Both the position numbers and the translations under genes were made by a program. Below are positions 10,261 to 20,767 of a DNA stretch of 64,000 nt, piece by piece (the first letter of the stretch is position 1; each line of letters opens with the position of its first letter). Under the pieces are notes generated by a model, which did no database searches, was not told the DNA's origin, and was given only the letters and a program-made list of their open reading frames with translations. This DNA comes from Dolomedes plantarius (Eukaryota; Arthropoda; Arachnida; Araneae; Dolomedidae): positions 186,213,781-186,277,780 of the forward strand of contig OU015496.1 in the NCBI GenBank assembly GCA_907164885.2, read 5' to 3'.

Positions 10261-10490
10261 GTACTTGGCGACTGGAAATTCGATTCCCTCACTACACTTT
10301 GAATTCCTCCTTGGTCGCTCAACGATTTCTTCTATTATTCGAGATACATGTACAGCTATTTGCGAAGTGATGAAAGGAGAGTACATGAGACAACCAACTG
10401 TGGAAGAGTGGAAGGCAATCAGTGATCAATATGAAATGGGGGCAAATTTCTCTCATTGCTTGGAGGCAATTGATGGCAAACATACAGCTC
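10261..10490 (+). pseudogene. Harbinger-1 transposase, catalytic exon 5' part
   Basis: Acceptor TTTTTTTCAG (to 10260) opens a frame reading YLATGNSIPSLHFEFLLGRS, then a conserved WKAIS segment and HCLEAIDGKH. YLATG, the GRST block and the DGKH motif (first catalytic Asp) are hallmarks of the Harbinger DDE nuclease. Sequence similarity stops at about 10490, where Tc1-type DNA begins. The matching C-terminal part resumes at about 12690. It is antisense to, and inside intron 1 of, the MADF-BESS gene. Confidence 0.8.
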
Positions 10491-10848
10491 ATATTCAAAA
10501 TATTAGAATAATTACATTTTTTTACAAATTGAAAATATCGTTTGGTAATTTAATATCTTTTAATGCAAATATGCAAACGATATTTCTATTAAGAACTTAT
10601 TGTTGATTAAGCTTATTTATTATCTTAAAATTAATATAATTTTTGAAAAGATTAATTGAAGAAAAAATTATTTTGAAAAGTCAAAATATTAGAATATTTA
10701 TTCAAGTGATTCAAAATATTAGAATATTTCACATCAATTCTCCTTTAATTATCACCAATTCATAACTTGTGGCATCATTGATTAAATTCAGATGATTTTA
10801 TTTAAAATCAGTATTCTTTTTGCAGTTTGTTTGCTTTTTCGTCTTAAA

Positions 10849-11912
10849 ATGGGTCGTGTGAGTGATATTCCTGAATCTATTAAACTTCGTATGGTTGATT
10901 TGTATCGGCACGGTAAAAATCAATGTTATATAACGAATTATTTACATTGTTCGTAATCAAGCGTTAGTAAAATACTGACACAAGATTAAAAATATAGAAA
11001 ATTTCAAAAAAATCGCCGAAATGGCGGCCGAAAACCAAAAACATACACATGCTAGAGATGACAGGAAACTGAAGCGTATAGTTAAGAAAAACCGTTTTAA
11101 AAGTGTGCGATTCTTGCACCAAAAATGGAAAGAAGAAGTTGAAGTTTCTAAATCGACAACATTAAGATGTCTCCATAAATTTAAGTTTGAATCTCGTGTA
11201 CCGAAAACAAAACCTCTCATGACTGCAAAACAAAAGCATATAAGATTGAATTGTTGTAAATCAAGACGTCTATGGAGCAAAGAAGATTGGAAAAAAATAT
11301 TATTTAGTGATGAAAGTATGTTTTGTGTTCCATATGGTAATCAAGGTATTCGAGTTTGGAGAATGAAGCAAGAAGCATTTGATAAAGAATGTCTTAAACG
11401 TTCGGTAAAATTTGCTGCTATTCTCATGGTTTGGGGTTGCATGAGCGCAGAAGGATCTGGAAAGTTATGCATCGTCTACGAAAAGGTTAACTCTCAGATA
11501 TATCACGAAATTTTGGAATATTATATGATTCCATCATCAGAAGATTTATTTGAAGATGATTTCATCTTTCAACAAGATTTAGCGTCACCGCATACCTCGG
11601 TGTTAACTAAGAATTGGTTCCGCTAACGTAAAATTAAGGTACTTCCTTGGCCACCAAACTCACCAGACATTAATCCCATCGAAATCTTATGGGGTATAAT
11701 GAAGAAAAAACTCCAAGAAAAACCCCCTTAAAGTAAAACTGAGTTAGTGGCACGTATAAAGTCTATTTGGGCTAATATTGATAGAAATGTTTGTAAACAC
11801 CTTGTATGTAGTATGCAAGATCGATTGTACGCTGTTATTAAAGCTCAAATGGGTCTTTTGAAATTAAAACTTTGTTTTGAAATTAAATCAGGTTTACGTG
11901 TTAAAAAAAGGT
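10849..11912 (+). pseudogene. Tc1-type transposase pseudogene, DD34E
   Basis: ATG 10849 begins MGRVSDIPESIKLRMVDLYR (helix-turn-helix region) and stops soon after. A second frame from about 11021 runs through a paired-type HTH linker, ILFSDES (first Asp), MVWGCMS, FQQDLASPHT (second Asp) and, beyond an in-frame stop at 11624, SPDINPIEILWG (Glu). Between the second Asp and the Glu there are 34 residues, counting the stop, as in classical Tc1. A further stop follows near 11730. At least one frameshift and two stops make it non-functional. Confidence 0.8.
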
Positions 11913-12445
11913 AAGAGCTTTGTTTTAAAATATATAATAATTTACTTAGTTTTATTATTAACGGATTAAAAAAAATTGAAAACTTCAAAAATGTTTTTTT
12001 TAAAATCAATTTAGCTGTAATTTAAGTTTTTTAAAGCTTTATGAAGGTGTATCGCGGCTTGTCGGACCTAATTCAATTATAATCGTCATGGTTATAGTAT
12101 TGAGAGACTATTTCAAAGAAAAAAATTTTCCGCAAACAGCTGCCATTTTTATATAGAATTTTTTTTATAAAGACCCCTTTTTTATTTCCATGATAATTTC
12201 TTGACGGATATGATTTGAAAATGACTTACAACTATAGATTTAATCTGTATAAATCTTGTTAACATATAAAACTTTATTTCTTCTTAAGCCTTTGAGACAA
12301 AAAAAAATAAGTTTTAAGAAATAAGAGTGATGAAGAAGATGACGAAGGTCAGACTTCAGGAGAATCAGATTGAAAAAGTTAAGCTTCTGAAGTCACTAGA
12401 GAACTAAGATCCATATAGTTACTAAACTTTGGTAACTATTAAATG

Positions 12446-12447
<2 letters not shown>

Positions 12448-12521
<74 letters not shown>
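12448..12521. repeat. (TA)n microsatellite
   Basis: About 37 uninterrupted TA units. This type of tract is unstable and prone to assembly error. Confidence 0.95.
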
Positions 12522-12523
<2 letters not shown>

Positions 12524-12689
12524 AAAGATTGATTTATAAAGCTAATTTTATAAAAAAATGAATTTAAAAAAATTTTTTTTTAATTTAATTTTTTTACAAA
12601 AAAGGAGTATTTACTATTACAAAGTAAGTTAAAAGTCAAAAGCAATGGTTTTAACTTTAAAACACATGAAAATTATTTTTGGCCAGGGT

Positions 12690-13020
12690 TTTGCTACAAA
12701 TACTCCACTGCGCGGCGTTACGTTGAATGTGGATTTGGCATATTAGCAAATAAATGGCGCATTCTCCATCGACCAATCGATGTTAGTATTGATATGGCCG
12801 ACATCATTATCCAAGCATGCTGTGTGCTTCACAATTTCGTAAGACACCGCGATGGTTACAGTTTTGAAGACACCCTGTCATGCCCACTAGAAAGTATTCC
12901 AGTAATTGGAACAAGAGGAAACAACATTGGAATTGAGACCAGAGGCAGTTTCAAAAGTTTCTTCTGTTCTCCTGCAGGTTCAGTGCCCTGGCTAAATCGT
13001 TCTTGCAACATTGCAGAATA
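12690..13020 (+). pseudogene. Harbinger-1 transposase, C-terminal part
   Basis: The frame reads ARRYVECGFGILANKWRILH, RPID, then ACCVLHNFVRHRDG and ends in a stop at 13018-13020. The (A/S)RRxVE-x-FGILxxRWR block and the CCxLHNF(V/I) motif are the C-terminal signature of Harbinger nucleases. The central part with the second catalytic Asp is missing between this and 10490, so the Tc1 insertion was accompanied by loss of sequence, or an exon is absent. Confidence 0.8.
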
Positions 13021-13524
13021 GGAACTTTATTGTTACGAGTACACAGTACAAGCTACTAACAAATAACAGCAATAAATTTGTATCAAATTCTTTAAAATTG
13101 TATGCTAGCAAGTTTTGTATAATGCCCTCTTGTTATAACGAGACAGCGGATTATATGCACTTAAAAATGGCAAAATATGCATGCAAATATACACTTAAAA
13201 ATATAAATATGCACTTCAAATAGAAATAGGCATTAATATTTTTGAACTAAATATTACTTACCTGAACAAATAAACATATTTAAAATAAGGTTTCTGTTGC
13301 TGTTCAGATGTGTAAAGCGGGGATATAGCTTTTGCAGAATATATTTTTTCTGGAGCGAATTCAATTTTTATTTATAATATACTTAATAGAAAGACACATG
13401 CAAATCAGAAAATATTGTATGCAATTGTATATAATCCACGGTCTAGTTATAACTATCACCTACTTACAACTTAGGTTATAACTTGTAACTTAAAAAATAA
13501 AATTTAATTTGTTTTACTACTTAC

Positions 13525-13708
13525 CAATATTATTTCTTCCGTTTTCGTCCATCTGGTCCCATTTTTCCCCAATAACATTCTTTGTTACGGTCATCCGTGT
13601 TTCTCTTTTGAGTTCCCGGTTTTTGAAATCCTTTATCCGTGCATCGTAAAGACGTGGATATTTTTCAATTTCTACGATCTTAAGTTCGCTATCCAAGTAA
13701 TATTCCAT
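13525..13708 (-). CDS. Harbinger-1 MADF-BESS gene, exon 1 (MADF first half)
   Basis: From ATG 13708 on the minus strand: 61 codons plus one base, reading KIVEIEKYPRLYDARIKDFK and IGEKWDQMDEN. The (I)-x-x-(V/I)-x-x-(Y/R)P-x-LYD signature and the later W are the first helices of a MADF DNA-binding domain. It ends at donor TTG/GTAAGT (13524 down). Intron 1 (9718-13524) contains the transposase catalytic exons in antisense. The gene starts about 440 bp inside the right end of the element, a plausible location for its promoter. Confidence 0.75.
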
Positions 13709-13787
13709 TATATTTTAAATATGAAAAATTTAAGTATAAAAAATTACTAGAACGCACGAATATACCAGCAAGAGAAATAGTTATATT

Positions 13788-13968
13788 CAGGGCCCGATTA
13801 TGAACGCTGGGGGCCCCTGGGCAGATGCTGGGGGCCCCCTTACGGACATTTATAAAAATACATACTATTAGAAGTACTAGGTGCATACACCAAGGGGGTT
13901 TGGGGGCCTCCTAGCATCAGGGGGCCCTGGGCAAAGTCCCGATTTGCCCATGCGATAAAAAGGCCCTG
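13788..13968. mobile_element. hAT MITE, CAGGGCC type
   Basis: GTTATATT (13780-13787 and 13969-13976) is duplicated. The element starts CAGGGCCCGATTATG and ends AAAAAGGCCCTG; it has several GGGGGCCCC blocks. 181 bp, no coding content. Confidence 0.85.
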
Positions 13969-14156
13969 GTTATATTTCTATCTTTACGTAAACGTCTTGA
14001 ATACTACCAGCGAGTGTTTTCACGCACGTGTGGCCTCCGATTTAGCTTGAAATCCCGCTAGAAAAAAATCTGGTTCTATCCTCCAGCGGGCGACCTTGAG
14101 AATGCGACAGATATTTCCACCTAGAGGGAAAAACAGCTGTGTTTGGCCACCCCTAA

Positions 14157-14547
14157 GGCTACGGCCAAACGAGCGATTTTTCACGGTACGGCTTTCCCCC
14201 GAGCTTGAAAATCTACACCAGCCGGCCACACGTGCATGGTGACATTTTTTCCCGCTGGGTCTTTTCCCTCAGCTTGAAAATCTACGCAAACCGCGAGAAA
14301 AATAGATCTCGTGCTTTCCTCCAGTGAGCGACCTTGAGACCGCGACAGATCGCTCGAGAAAAACAGCTGCGTTTGGCCACCCCTATGTTACAGAAGCTTA
14401 TCTATATTTTGGTGCTTGTTTTTCCCGTCGCGGTTGTGAGGGAAAAATCGCTCGTGTGCCCGTAGCCTTACAGAAGCTTATCTATATTTCGGTGCTTGTT
14501 TTCTCGCTGCGTTTCTGAGGGAAAAATTGCTGGTGTGGCCGTAGCTG
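14157..14547. repeat. Junction of the two Harbinger elements: repeated TIRs
   Basis: A left-type terminus GGCTACGGCCAAACGAGCG starts at 14157 after TAA. Right-type termini GGGAAAAATCGCTCGTG (ending in GTAGCC at 14467, followed by TTA) and GGGAAAAATTGCTGGTGTGG (ending 14547) follow as a tandem of about 79 bp. A 311-bp MITE (14157-14467) is one reading. The other is that 14157 is the left end of element 2 with a rearranged terminus. Confidence 0.6.
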
Positions 14548-14632
14548 GCAGTACGCATTTATCTGTAGGAGAGTTCACATCTGCTGCAGCGTCGTATCTC
14601 CTATCGAGCTTGTGAAGTAGTCTCTTTACACG

Positions 14633-14834
14633 ATGTATGAAGAAAATGTGGATGTAGATGTTGATGTGGATATCAAACCTTTCATCGACGAAGTAAAATC
14701 TCGCCCGGTAATTTGGGATGTTCGCCATGAGGACTATAAAGACCGAATAAAAAAACAGTCTGCTTGGGAAGATATTTGTGAAACCATTATTGAGAACTTC
14801 AGCCAAAAGACGAAGAATGAAAAAAATGCAATCA
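14633..14834 (+). CDS. Harbinger-2 MADF-BESS gene, exon 1 (MADF first half)
   Basis: ATG 14633 opens an exon of 67 codons plus one base ending at donor CA/GTAAGTAC (14835). After an acidic VDVDVDVDI stretch it reads FIDEVKSRPVIWDVRHEDYK and QSAWEDI, the first half of a MADF domain (I-x-x-V-x-x-RP-x-IWD, later W). Joined to the exon at 22096 the split codon becomes ATT and the frame continues ITKLTQRWKNMKD. The complete spliced frame is 1035 bp, 344 residues, with no internal stop. MADF domains bind DNA. In PIF/Harbinger elements an accessory DNA-binding protein of this kind is commonly required to bring transposase to the nucleus and to DNA. Confidence 0.8.
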
Positions 14835-15056
14835 GTAAGTACAATTTTTTTACAACTTTTATTAAAATAAGTACATTAGATAACAAAACTTTTAGATGGT
14901 CGAGTATTTAAGTGGGTCGTTGTCCTTATAATAATATTGAATTAAAATGATTGAAAATGGGCTTCTGAGAATAAAAACTTGTCTTGAAGAACAACAAGTA
15001 ATATAAAAACAAAATTTTTTAAAGTCTATTCCTACTTAGGTCAACAAAGAAAAATT

Positions 15057-15483
15057 TGAGTGTGAACTAATAGTAGGAATTGAAAAAAAGGATTGCCTCC
15101 CAGAACCTTGCCTACTGTGCGAGATTAGGAGGGGGGAGGGGGGAAGACAGAGAAAAAGTTTGTCAGGTTGGGGATTCGATCCCGCAACCTACAGGACGGG
15201 AGGAGCCCGCGCTACCGCAGTGCTACCGTTTACAGAGTAACAACAGGGAAATTACTATTCAAGAGCAAGAGACGCTCTGGGTCTAAAACTAAAATCGATT
15301 AATTAAATTTAATTAATGAATTAATATTTGAAAAAACTGTATTAACATCAAGTGTCATCCACTACAAGTTTAAAAAAATGTATTTGAACTTGAGTGGATG
15401 AATAAAAAGTATTTTATTAACGATTGAAATTTGAACAAGATATATATAGGGAGAGTGTGAACTAATAGTAGGAATTGAAAAAA
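15057..15483 (-). repeat. tRNA-derived SINE-like insert between ~29-bp direct repeats
   Basis: GTGTGAACTAATAGTAGG plus the following AATTGAAAAA occurs at about 15059 and again at about 15456. Between them, on the minus strand, are a B-box-like GGGATCGAATCCCC and an A-box-like GGTAGCACTGCGGTAGCGC (15130-15235), as in tRNA-derived SINEs. The direct repeat is unusually long for a target duplication. The outer sequences at 14957 and 15482-15507 are inverted relative to each other (ACTTGTC / GACAAGT), so a TIR element may surround it. Confidence 0.5.
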
Positions 15484-15821
15484 GACAAGTTTTTTGTTCT
15501 CGGAAACCCATATCAAAGTGCTTCTCAAGAAGCAGAACAGTTATATAGGGGAAGTGGCGGAATATTTGCTCAAACGCAATTCTTTTTACCTAATCTGAGC
15601 AGATTCTCAAAAAACAATTGATAGATAAATGAAGCAATTTAAAATTAAAATAAAATAACCGAATTTTATTGGAGCCCACTTTCGATTTTCATAACAGCAA
15701 ACAGTGATTAGCGTTAACCAATAATTATTTAGTTAAAAAATAATTTGAAATAAATGAGATAAAATTATATGAAATTTCGTTTTTATGTAAAACAAACAAA
15801 AATTCTATTATTTATTTTATC

Positions 15822-15854
<33 letters not shown>

Positions 15855-16439
15855 TTACCCTTTTTAAAATTGGTAAACTCTAGACACAAATATGAAAATT
15901 ACTGAAGGAAATAGCCTTTTCTGAGGGAAAAATAACAATTATATGATAACTTTTACTTCATAGAATCGATGTTTAATATTTATTGAAATAAAATTGAAAT
16001 TGAAAAATGTTAACTTTTAGTATAAGGGCTGATGGAAAAAACAACTATTTAAAATTATTGAATTAAAATGTGTCTATTAGTTTTATTTATATAAAATTGT
16101 CTTGCCAAGGCACTCGACCAGCTTCACTCACAAAGTAGTTTGCAAATTTATTTCTCATAGCAACAACCGTAGGGCCAGATAGTGCTTGGTTGGTAGCTGT
16201 GTGCGTTTGTTCCTATTATCGACAACGTTTCATTGAAATTACATCCATCCCTTTGACGAACGTAATTATGAAGGAGGTAGCAAGTCTTGACTATTTGTAC
16301 AGGTAAATCTGAATTTACGTTGATTGGTCAGTGAGAAATTCTCCATTTATTTGACAAAATTCCAAAAGAACATTCCGCGTATCGGCTCAATCGATATTTG
16401 AATACTCTATGATAACGTGAAGGAAACGTATATTTTTTA
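15484..16439. other. AT-rich intronic spacer
   Basis: No gene seen. A (TTA)n microsatellite lies at about 15829-15855. This lies within the intron of the plus-strand MADF-BESS gene. Confidence 0.5.
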
Positions 16440-17020
16440 TATGGATGTATGTGTGTGGTCTTGTGTGTGAACTTTTTCAGAACTTTCGGCAGGGAGAAAT
16501 TAAGGACCGGAAGTCCGATTCAAACTAATCTGGACCACATGGTTGGGGAAGAAGCAAGACTCGGTGACCTTGGAGCAGGTGTGGCTGGGTGCATTTGGTC
16601 ACCCGTCAAGACCTTCGGGAATGTTTAGTGCAGATCTTTCGCATCGCCAAATTTTCAGTGATAATACTGCAGACCTCCCTTAAGAAGAGACCTGAGACCG
16701 GTTTTAAGGTTGCTGCCTCGGGGAGGTCGATTCTCAAAATGAGGGGTCGGGGATAATCAACACCCCAGTACTGGTAACCTCTGAAGAGAAGATCCCTGAG
16801 AAACCCGTCACTCGGGGAGAGTTCTTTTTCGATGAGGGATGGAACGTTAAAGCGAAGGTCAACGAGAGAGGAACAGATTGTCACCAAACATCCCCCACTT
16901 TTCGCCAAATATCGGCATTTGTCCCAAGGAAGAGTCGAACAGGTATTTTCTGCCGATTGACAATGGTTTAGTCTAAAGAAAACGCAGTGTTTACAAGAAA
17001 CAGATGGGGAGAAATACACA
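16440..17020. repeat. Interspersed repeat, family C copy 1
   Basis: Two blocks recur elsewhere. 16445-16565 (GTGTGTGGTCTTGTGTGTG ... GGTTGGGGAAGAAGCAAG) matches 20170-20285 in direct orientation. 16674-16790 (GGTCGATTCTCAAAATGAGG) matches 19550-19645 in inverted orientation. A 137-codon minus-strand frame (16606-17019) lies across the second block; it shows no recognisable domain and I do not regard it as a gene. Confidence 0.55.
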
Positions 17021-18333
17021 TCTGCAGTTACAATTGAAAGGAAATTTTAAACACTATTGGAACTATTATACCTTTTGGAATATTAACTGCCGTGATGTGC
17101 TGTATAATCTGAAATGTTTAAATGCTCATTTCTGAAGTCTATTTTCCAAGGTATAAATTTGCAACCAAGCAAAACATCTTTCCCGTCTTTATTAGCCATA
17201 ATTTTGACCAGTTTAAAAGTTAACAAAAACCAAGTTATGAGAAAATATTTCAAAGAGGCGGAAATTAAAGTTTGAAGAAAATTTTCCTTATTCAAATTGC
17301 GGAAAATGGGAAAATTTTATAGTGTTGATAAAGTTAATTGTGAATTTTGATTAGGAGAGGTCATTAGGGTAGCACACTTTAAAGGGCAGGGTCGACCTTG
17401 CCAGTTGAACCTATTTGATCTGGAAAATTAAAAATATGTCTAAACTGAAATGGCTTTAACATATGAGCTGTTATTTTTGAAAGTGGCATAAGTCCATTTT
17501 TCACGTATCGAGATATTTAAAGGTTTGTATTTGAATGAATTTAAAAATATTGGCAAACGTTAATCAATTCGAGTGATGTTTTTAACACTATACACCTTTT
17601 AAATTTTACTATGGAATAATAATTATTAAAATTATTTAAAAAATAAACGATTTTTTTAGCTCCAAATGGACTTATACCACTTTCAAAAATAACATATAAA
17701 AAATAAAAACAAGTGGAAATTCAAGTCCATATTTTTATATACATTAGTTTCAGTGAAATGGATATTTTAATGTAAACTCTTACTTACCAACATCACTATC
17801 AGACCAAATTGACATATTATCGTCTCTTTTATTGGTATGTGAACTCATTGTAACAACTGTATTAAATGTTATTTATCTAAAACTTTGATTTCCTGCTTTA
17901 ATAAAAATATTTAAATAATACTCACGCTGCAATCTATTAGTATAAGAAACACAAACCAAACAGTAGGAATTGCGAAAGAAAACCAAACAAAATCAGTGAA
18001 ATTACTTCTGACCACTTAATCAGAACAATAATACCGTTATTTTGTTAACGATGTTGTTTTTAAGACACTAGCTAAGTAATATATGCTAAAGCGTAGTGTA
18101 CACTGAAGTCGTAATAATCAATAATAATTGCAATAAGCAAGTTGCTTTTATTATAACTATTAGGAATGGACGTATTCCACTTTAAAAAAAAATTTTCCGA
18201 TAACATTTTTATAGCCAAAATTCTTTTGTTTACTTTATGAAAAAAATCGTACGAAAAAAAGGTGTGTATATCTTACTAAAATCACCGTTAACTAATTTTT
18301 TTAAAGTGGACATACACCACTTTCAAACATTTT
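17021..18333. other. AT-rich intronic spacer
   Basis: No gene, TIR pair or RNA gene recognised. Short stretches such as ATAAGTCCATTT (17486) and its complement around 17666 recur in inverted orientation, hinting at an old TIR element that I cannot delimit. Confidence 0.3.
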
Positions 18334-18486
18334 ATTATGGGGGTGCCATATAAGCGGACCAGCACTACCCCCTATAAATGGACTACATAAACAGAGGCAT
18401 TTTCAGTGGCGCAAGGCCGGGATTCGATCCGAGCACCCTCAGCACCGAAAGCCAGCGCGTTGTACCACAAGGACGCCACAGGCCAG
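18334..18486 (-). repeat. tRNA-derived SINE, family 1, copy 2
   Basis: On the minus strand it reads GGCGTCCTTGTGGTACAACG, GCTGGCTTTCGGTGCTGAGG, then GGATCGAATCCCGG, and the body GTAGTGCTGGTCCGC ... CCCCCATAATAAAATG, in the same order as the copy at 9925. No clear target duplication was found. Confidence 0.75.
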
Positions 18487-19549
18487 TGTGTAACTATATT
18501 TTTTATCAAAATATCTGTACATTATATTTTTATCGCAATTTCTGCAGTTGGGCCCAGCAATAACTAAGGCCGGCGCTTTTAAAGTGAAGTTCTATTCCGA
18601 AATTTGGAGGGGGAAATTGGGGTAAAATTATACTAGAGTTGTGTCTTTTTTGCAGTCATTTTTTGACTGATAAAGAAACTGACAAAGCAATTTCTATAAA
18701 ACTTGGTGAATACGTTTATTTTGATGCAAGGAATAATGTATACTTCAAATTTAGTATTTTTAATTGCATTAATTATTTAAAATTAACATGTTTTCAATTA
18801 AAAAAATGCATTTTTCAAAGTTTTGTAATTTTAATTTTAATTTAAAAAATTTAAGTTTTTAATTGCTTAAAAATGGAGTATACGTTAAATATACATTAGT
18901 TTTACAACTTTATCAATATTTTTTGGGAATCTAGAACCAATAGTTTTGCTACAGTCTTGCGCGCAATGGATGCAAGCCAAAACACAATTTTAAAATTTTC
19001 ATCAAAATTAAAAATGGAAAATTAATTAAAATACCAGTTGTACAACACTGAAATAATTATTCTACATAGAACATATATTAAGCTTTCAGTGGTAAAAATT
19101 TCATGTATTTATGTTTTGTAGGGAATGAGAAATAAAACTAAATGTGACATGATGCTAAATTGCACCTTCAGTAAAATAGTAAGACTCCCGAGACCCCTTA
19201 AATGAAAACAAAATTACCGAAAAAGATCGCGTCTCCTTTGGCGAAAGAAAAAATAACAGTTGCAAAACCAAAATACTTTAAATCTGTATCTATAATAATA
19301 AATTTTTGTATGATCCAGTATTTATAAAAATAAACATGACTCTAAATTTTATTGAGGTTTTCTGAAACTCCCTTACATTACTTCGAGAAATTGTAAGTAA
19401 TACGATGCAGGGTAGAAAGTCCCAAAATACGTTGATTACATGAAAATGGAAATCAAAACATGCGATGGTTTTCTTAAAGCCTAAATAATTAAAACCTTCA
19501 TAATTTTCTTAATGCCTAAAGAGCGATAAATACTTTCCGCGGGAAATGG
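18487..19549. other. AT-rich intronic spacer
   Basis: No feature is supported in this stretch; composition is uniformly AT-rich and only short chance ORFs occur. Confidence 0.4.
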
Positions 19550-19649
19550 TACTGGGGTGTTGATTATCCCCGACCCCTCATTTTGAGAATCGACCTCCCT
19601 GAGGCAGAAACCTTAAAACCGGTCCCAGGTCTCTTCTCTCCAGAGGTGG

Positions 19650-19970
19650 ACTTGTACTCACTCTGACACATCTTATCAATGCCAATTTTATCTGTGACCA
19701 TGTGCACACTTAACCAACGGTCTGAGTTTAGCACTTCGCGTACTCGTTGCACGTTATCGTCGGTTCTTGAGGTCGATGGCCGTCCAGCGCAGGGCTCGTC
19801 CTCTACACTGTCGGCCATCTTTGAAGATCTTGTGCCTCTTAAAAAACTGCAGTTTGTGACATACTTTCATCCTTGAACACTTGACGAATCATGCCCAACG
19901 TCTCCGTACCCGATTTCCCCAGTCCAACACAAAATTTGATGGCGTACCGCTGTCCAATCGTTCGCTGCAT
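19650..19970 (-). pseudogene. mariner transposase N-terminal remnant
   Basis: From ATG 19970 on the minus strand the frame reads QRYAIKFCVGLGKSGTETL, a mariner N-terminal helix-turn-helix. After a frameshift it continues GRPSTSRTDDNVQRVREVLN followed by SDRWLSVHMVTDKIGIDK, the second helix-turn-helix. The GRPSTSRTDDNVQRVRE block is highly typical of mariner-family transposases in arthropods. The DDD catalytic domain is absent. Confidence 0.8.
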
Positions 19971-20168
19971 TTTGCGCTTGCACCGAGTCACTCGACAGGG
20001 GTCCACTAAAAGCCCGATCTAGCCTAAACGAGCGCTCGCAGGCGACTGACGCCTGGTGCGTCTTGTAGGACACATCCCCCAACCACCGAGCATACACGGT
20101 ACTAGCGTGCTCCGACGTACAGTCACGTCAGGAAAAAATTGTTCCCGATACTTTTTATACAAACCTTG
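19650..20168 (-). mobile_element. mariner-type element remnant
   Basis: The outer end at 20168 reads, on the minus strand, ACAAGGTTTGTATAAAAAG and is next to TA (20169-20170), a mariner-like terminus. Inside is the start of a mariner-family transposase. The other end is lost or fused to family C sequence. Confidence 0.65.
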
Positions 20169-20290
20169 TATGTGTGTGGTCTTGCGTGTGAACTTTTTCA
20201 GAAGAGCTTTCGGCAGGCAGAAATGAAGGACCGGAAGTCCGATTCACACTAATCTGGACCACATGGTTGGGGAAGAAGCAAGAGGACGGC

Positions 20291-20767
20291 TGAGCATCAT
20301 GTAGGTTCCGGGTTTCCAATACGGGAAGCCCTATTGATGTCCAATTGATTGTTCCAAACAGGCTGTCCAGTTTCGAAGGGTAGAAAGACGCTCTCTCCGG
20401 CTAGCCAGATGATGAAACCGCAAGCGCCGATCGTGGGAACGTCAGATAGAAAATTCGAGAAAAGGAATTTTCCAGAGCCTTCCGAAAAGACGAAAGAGAA
20501 TAAAAGGCAGGAATCGGACGGTAGAGAGCGAGACCAGAGCCAGAGGCTGCCGGGTGATCTTCCGGTGAGACGTAACTAGCAACGAGCATTTTGCTTCGGT
20601 GTTTTGGCAATGTATTTTTTTAGCTATGAGGCTAGCCCTCTCTACTCATAGAGTGCATATCTTTGTTGTAAATTTGTAGATAATATCATATATATAATCT
20701 AGTAGTCCAATAAAGGACTTTAATTTAATATAGAGTCTCTGGTCTTTTATTTTCCATGTTAGGTATC
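20291..20767. other. Spacer between family C and the Harbinger-2 catalytic exon
   Basis: A moderately GC-rich block (20380-20590) with a 76-codon plus-strand frame lacking recognisable motifs; otherwise AT-rich. No gene claimed. Confidence 0.35.

Larger units (their letters stand above)
10490..12690 (+). mobile_element. Tc1-like element (DD34E) inserted in the Harbinger transposase exon
   Basis: The Harbinger coding sequence is interrupted between about 10490 and 12690. ATTCAAAATATTAGAATA motifs at 10490, 10680 and 10710 may be terminal or subterminal repeats, but I could not find the matching 3' inverted repeat, so the ends are approximate. It contains a decayed Tc1 transposase (10849-11912) followed by AT-rich DNA with a (TA)n run at 12448-12521. 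Confidence 0.6.
6361..14153 (+). mobile_element. PIF/Harbinger element 1, with nested insertions
   Basis: The left end GGCTACGGCCACACGAGCG follows a TTA (6358-6360). Related inverted ends occur at 14120-14153 (GGGAAAAACAGCTGTGTTTGGCC), and further copies at 14441-14467 and 14519-14547. Subterminal repeats of the type CTTGAAAATCTACACCAGCC sit at both ends. The element carries a Harbinger transposase on the plus strand and a three-exon MADF-BESS gene on the minus strand. Insertions inside it are a hAT at 6431, a hAT MITE at 8729, a SINE at 9925, a Tc1 near 10490-12690 and a hAT MITE at 13788. The exact right terminus is ambiguous because TIR-like DNA is repeated there. Confidence 0.75.
19550..20290. 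repeat. Family C copy 2, split by a mariner remnant
   Basis: Direct match to 16445-16565 at 20170-20285 and inverted match to 16674-16790 at 19550-19645. The mariner remnant lies between them. Its outer end abuts TATGTGTGTGGTC, which is uninterrupted in the copy at 16448, so that copy shows the pre-insertion state of this side. Confidence 0.55.

Noticed and set aside
16606..17019. 137-codon minus-strand ORF
   Set aside because: It lies across a repeat block found again inverted at 19550-19645, lacks any domain and has no splice or promoter context; a chance frame in a repeat.
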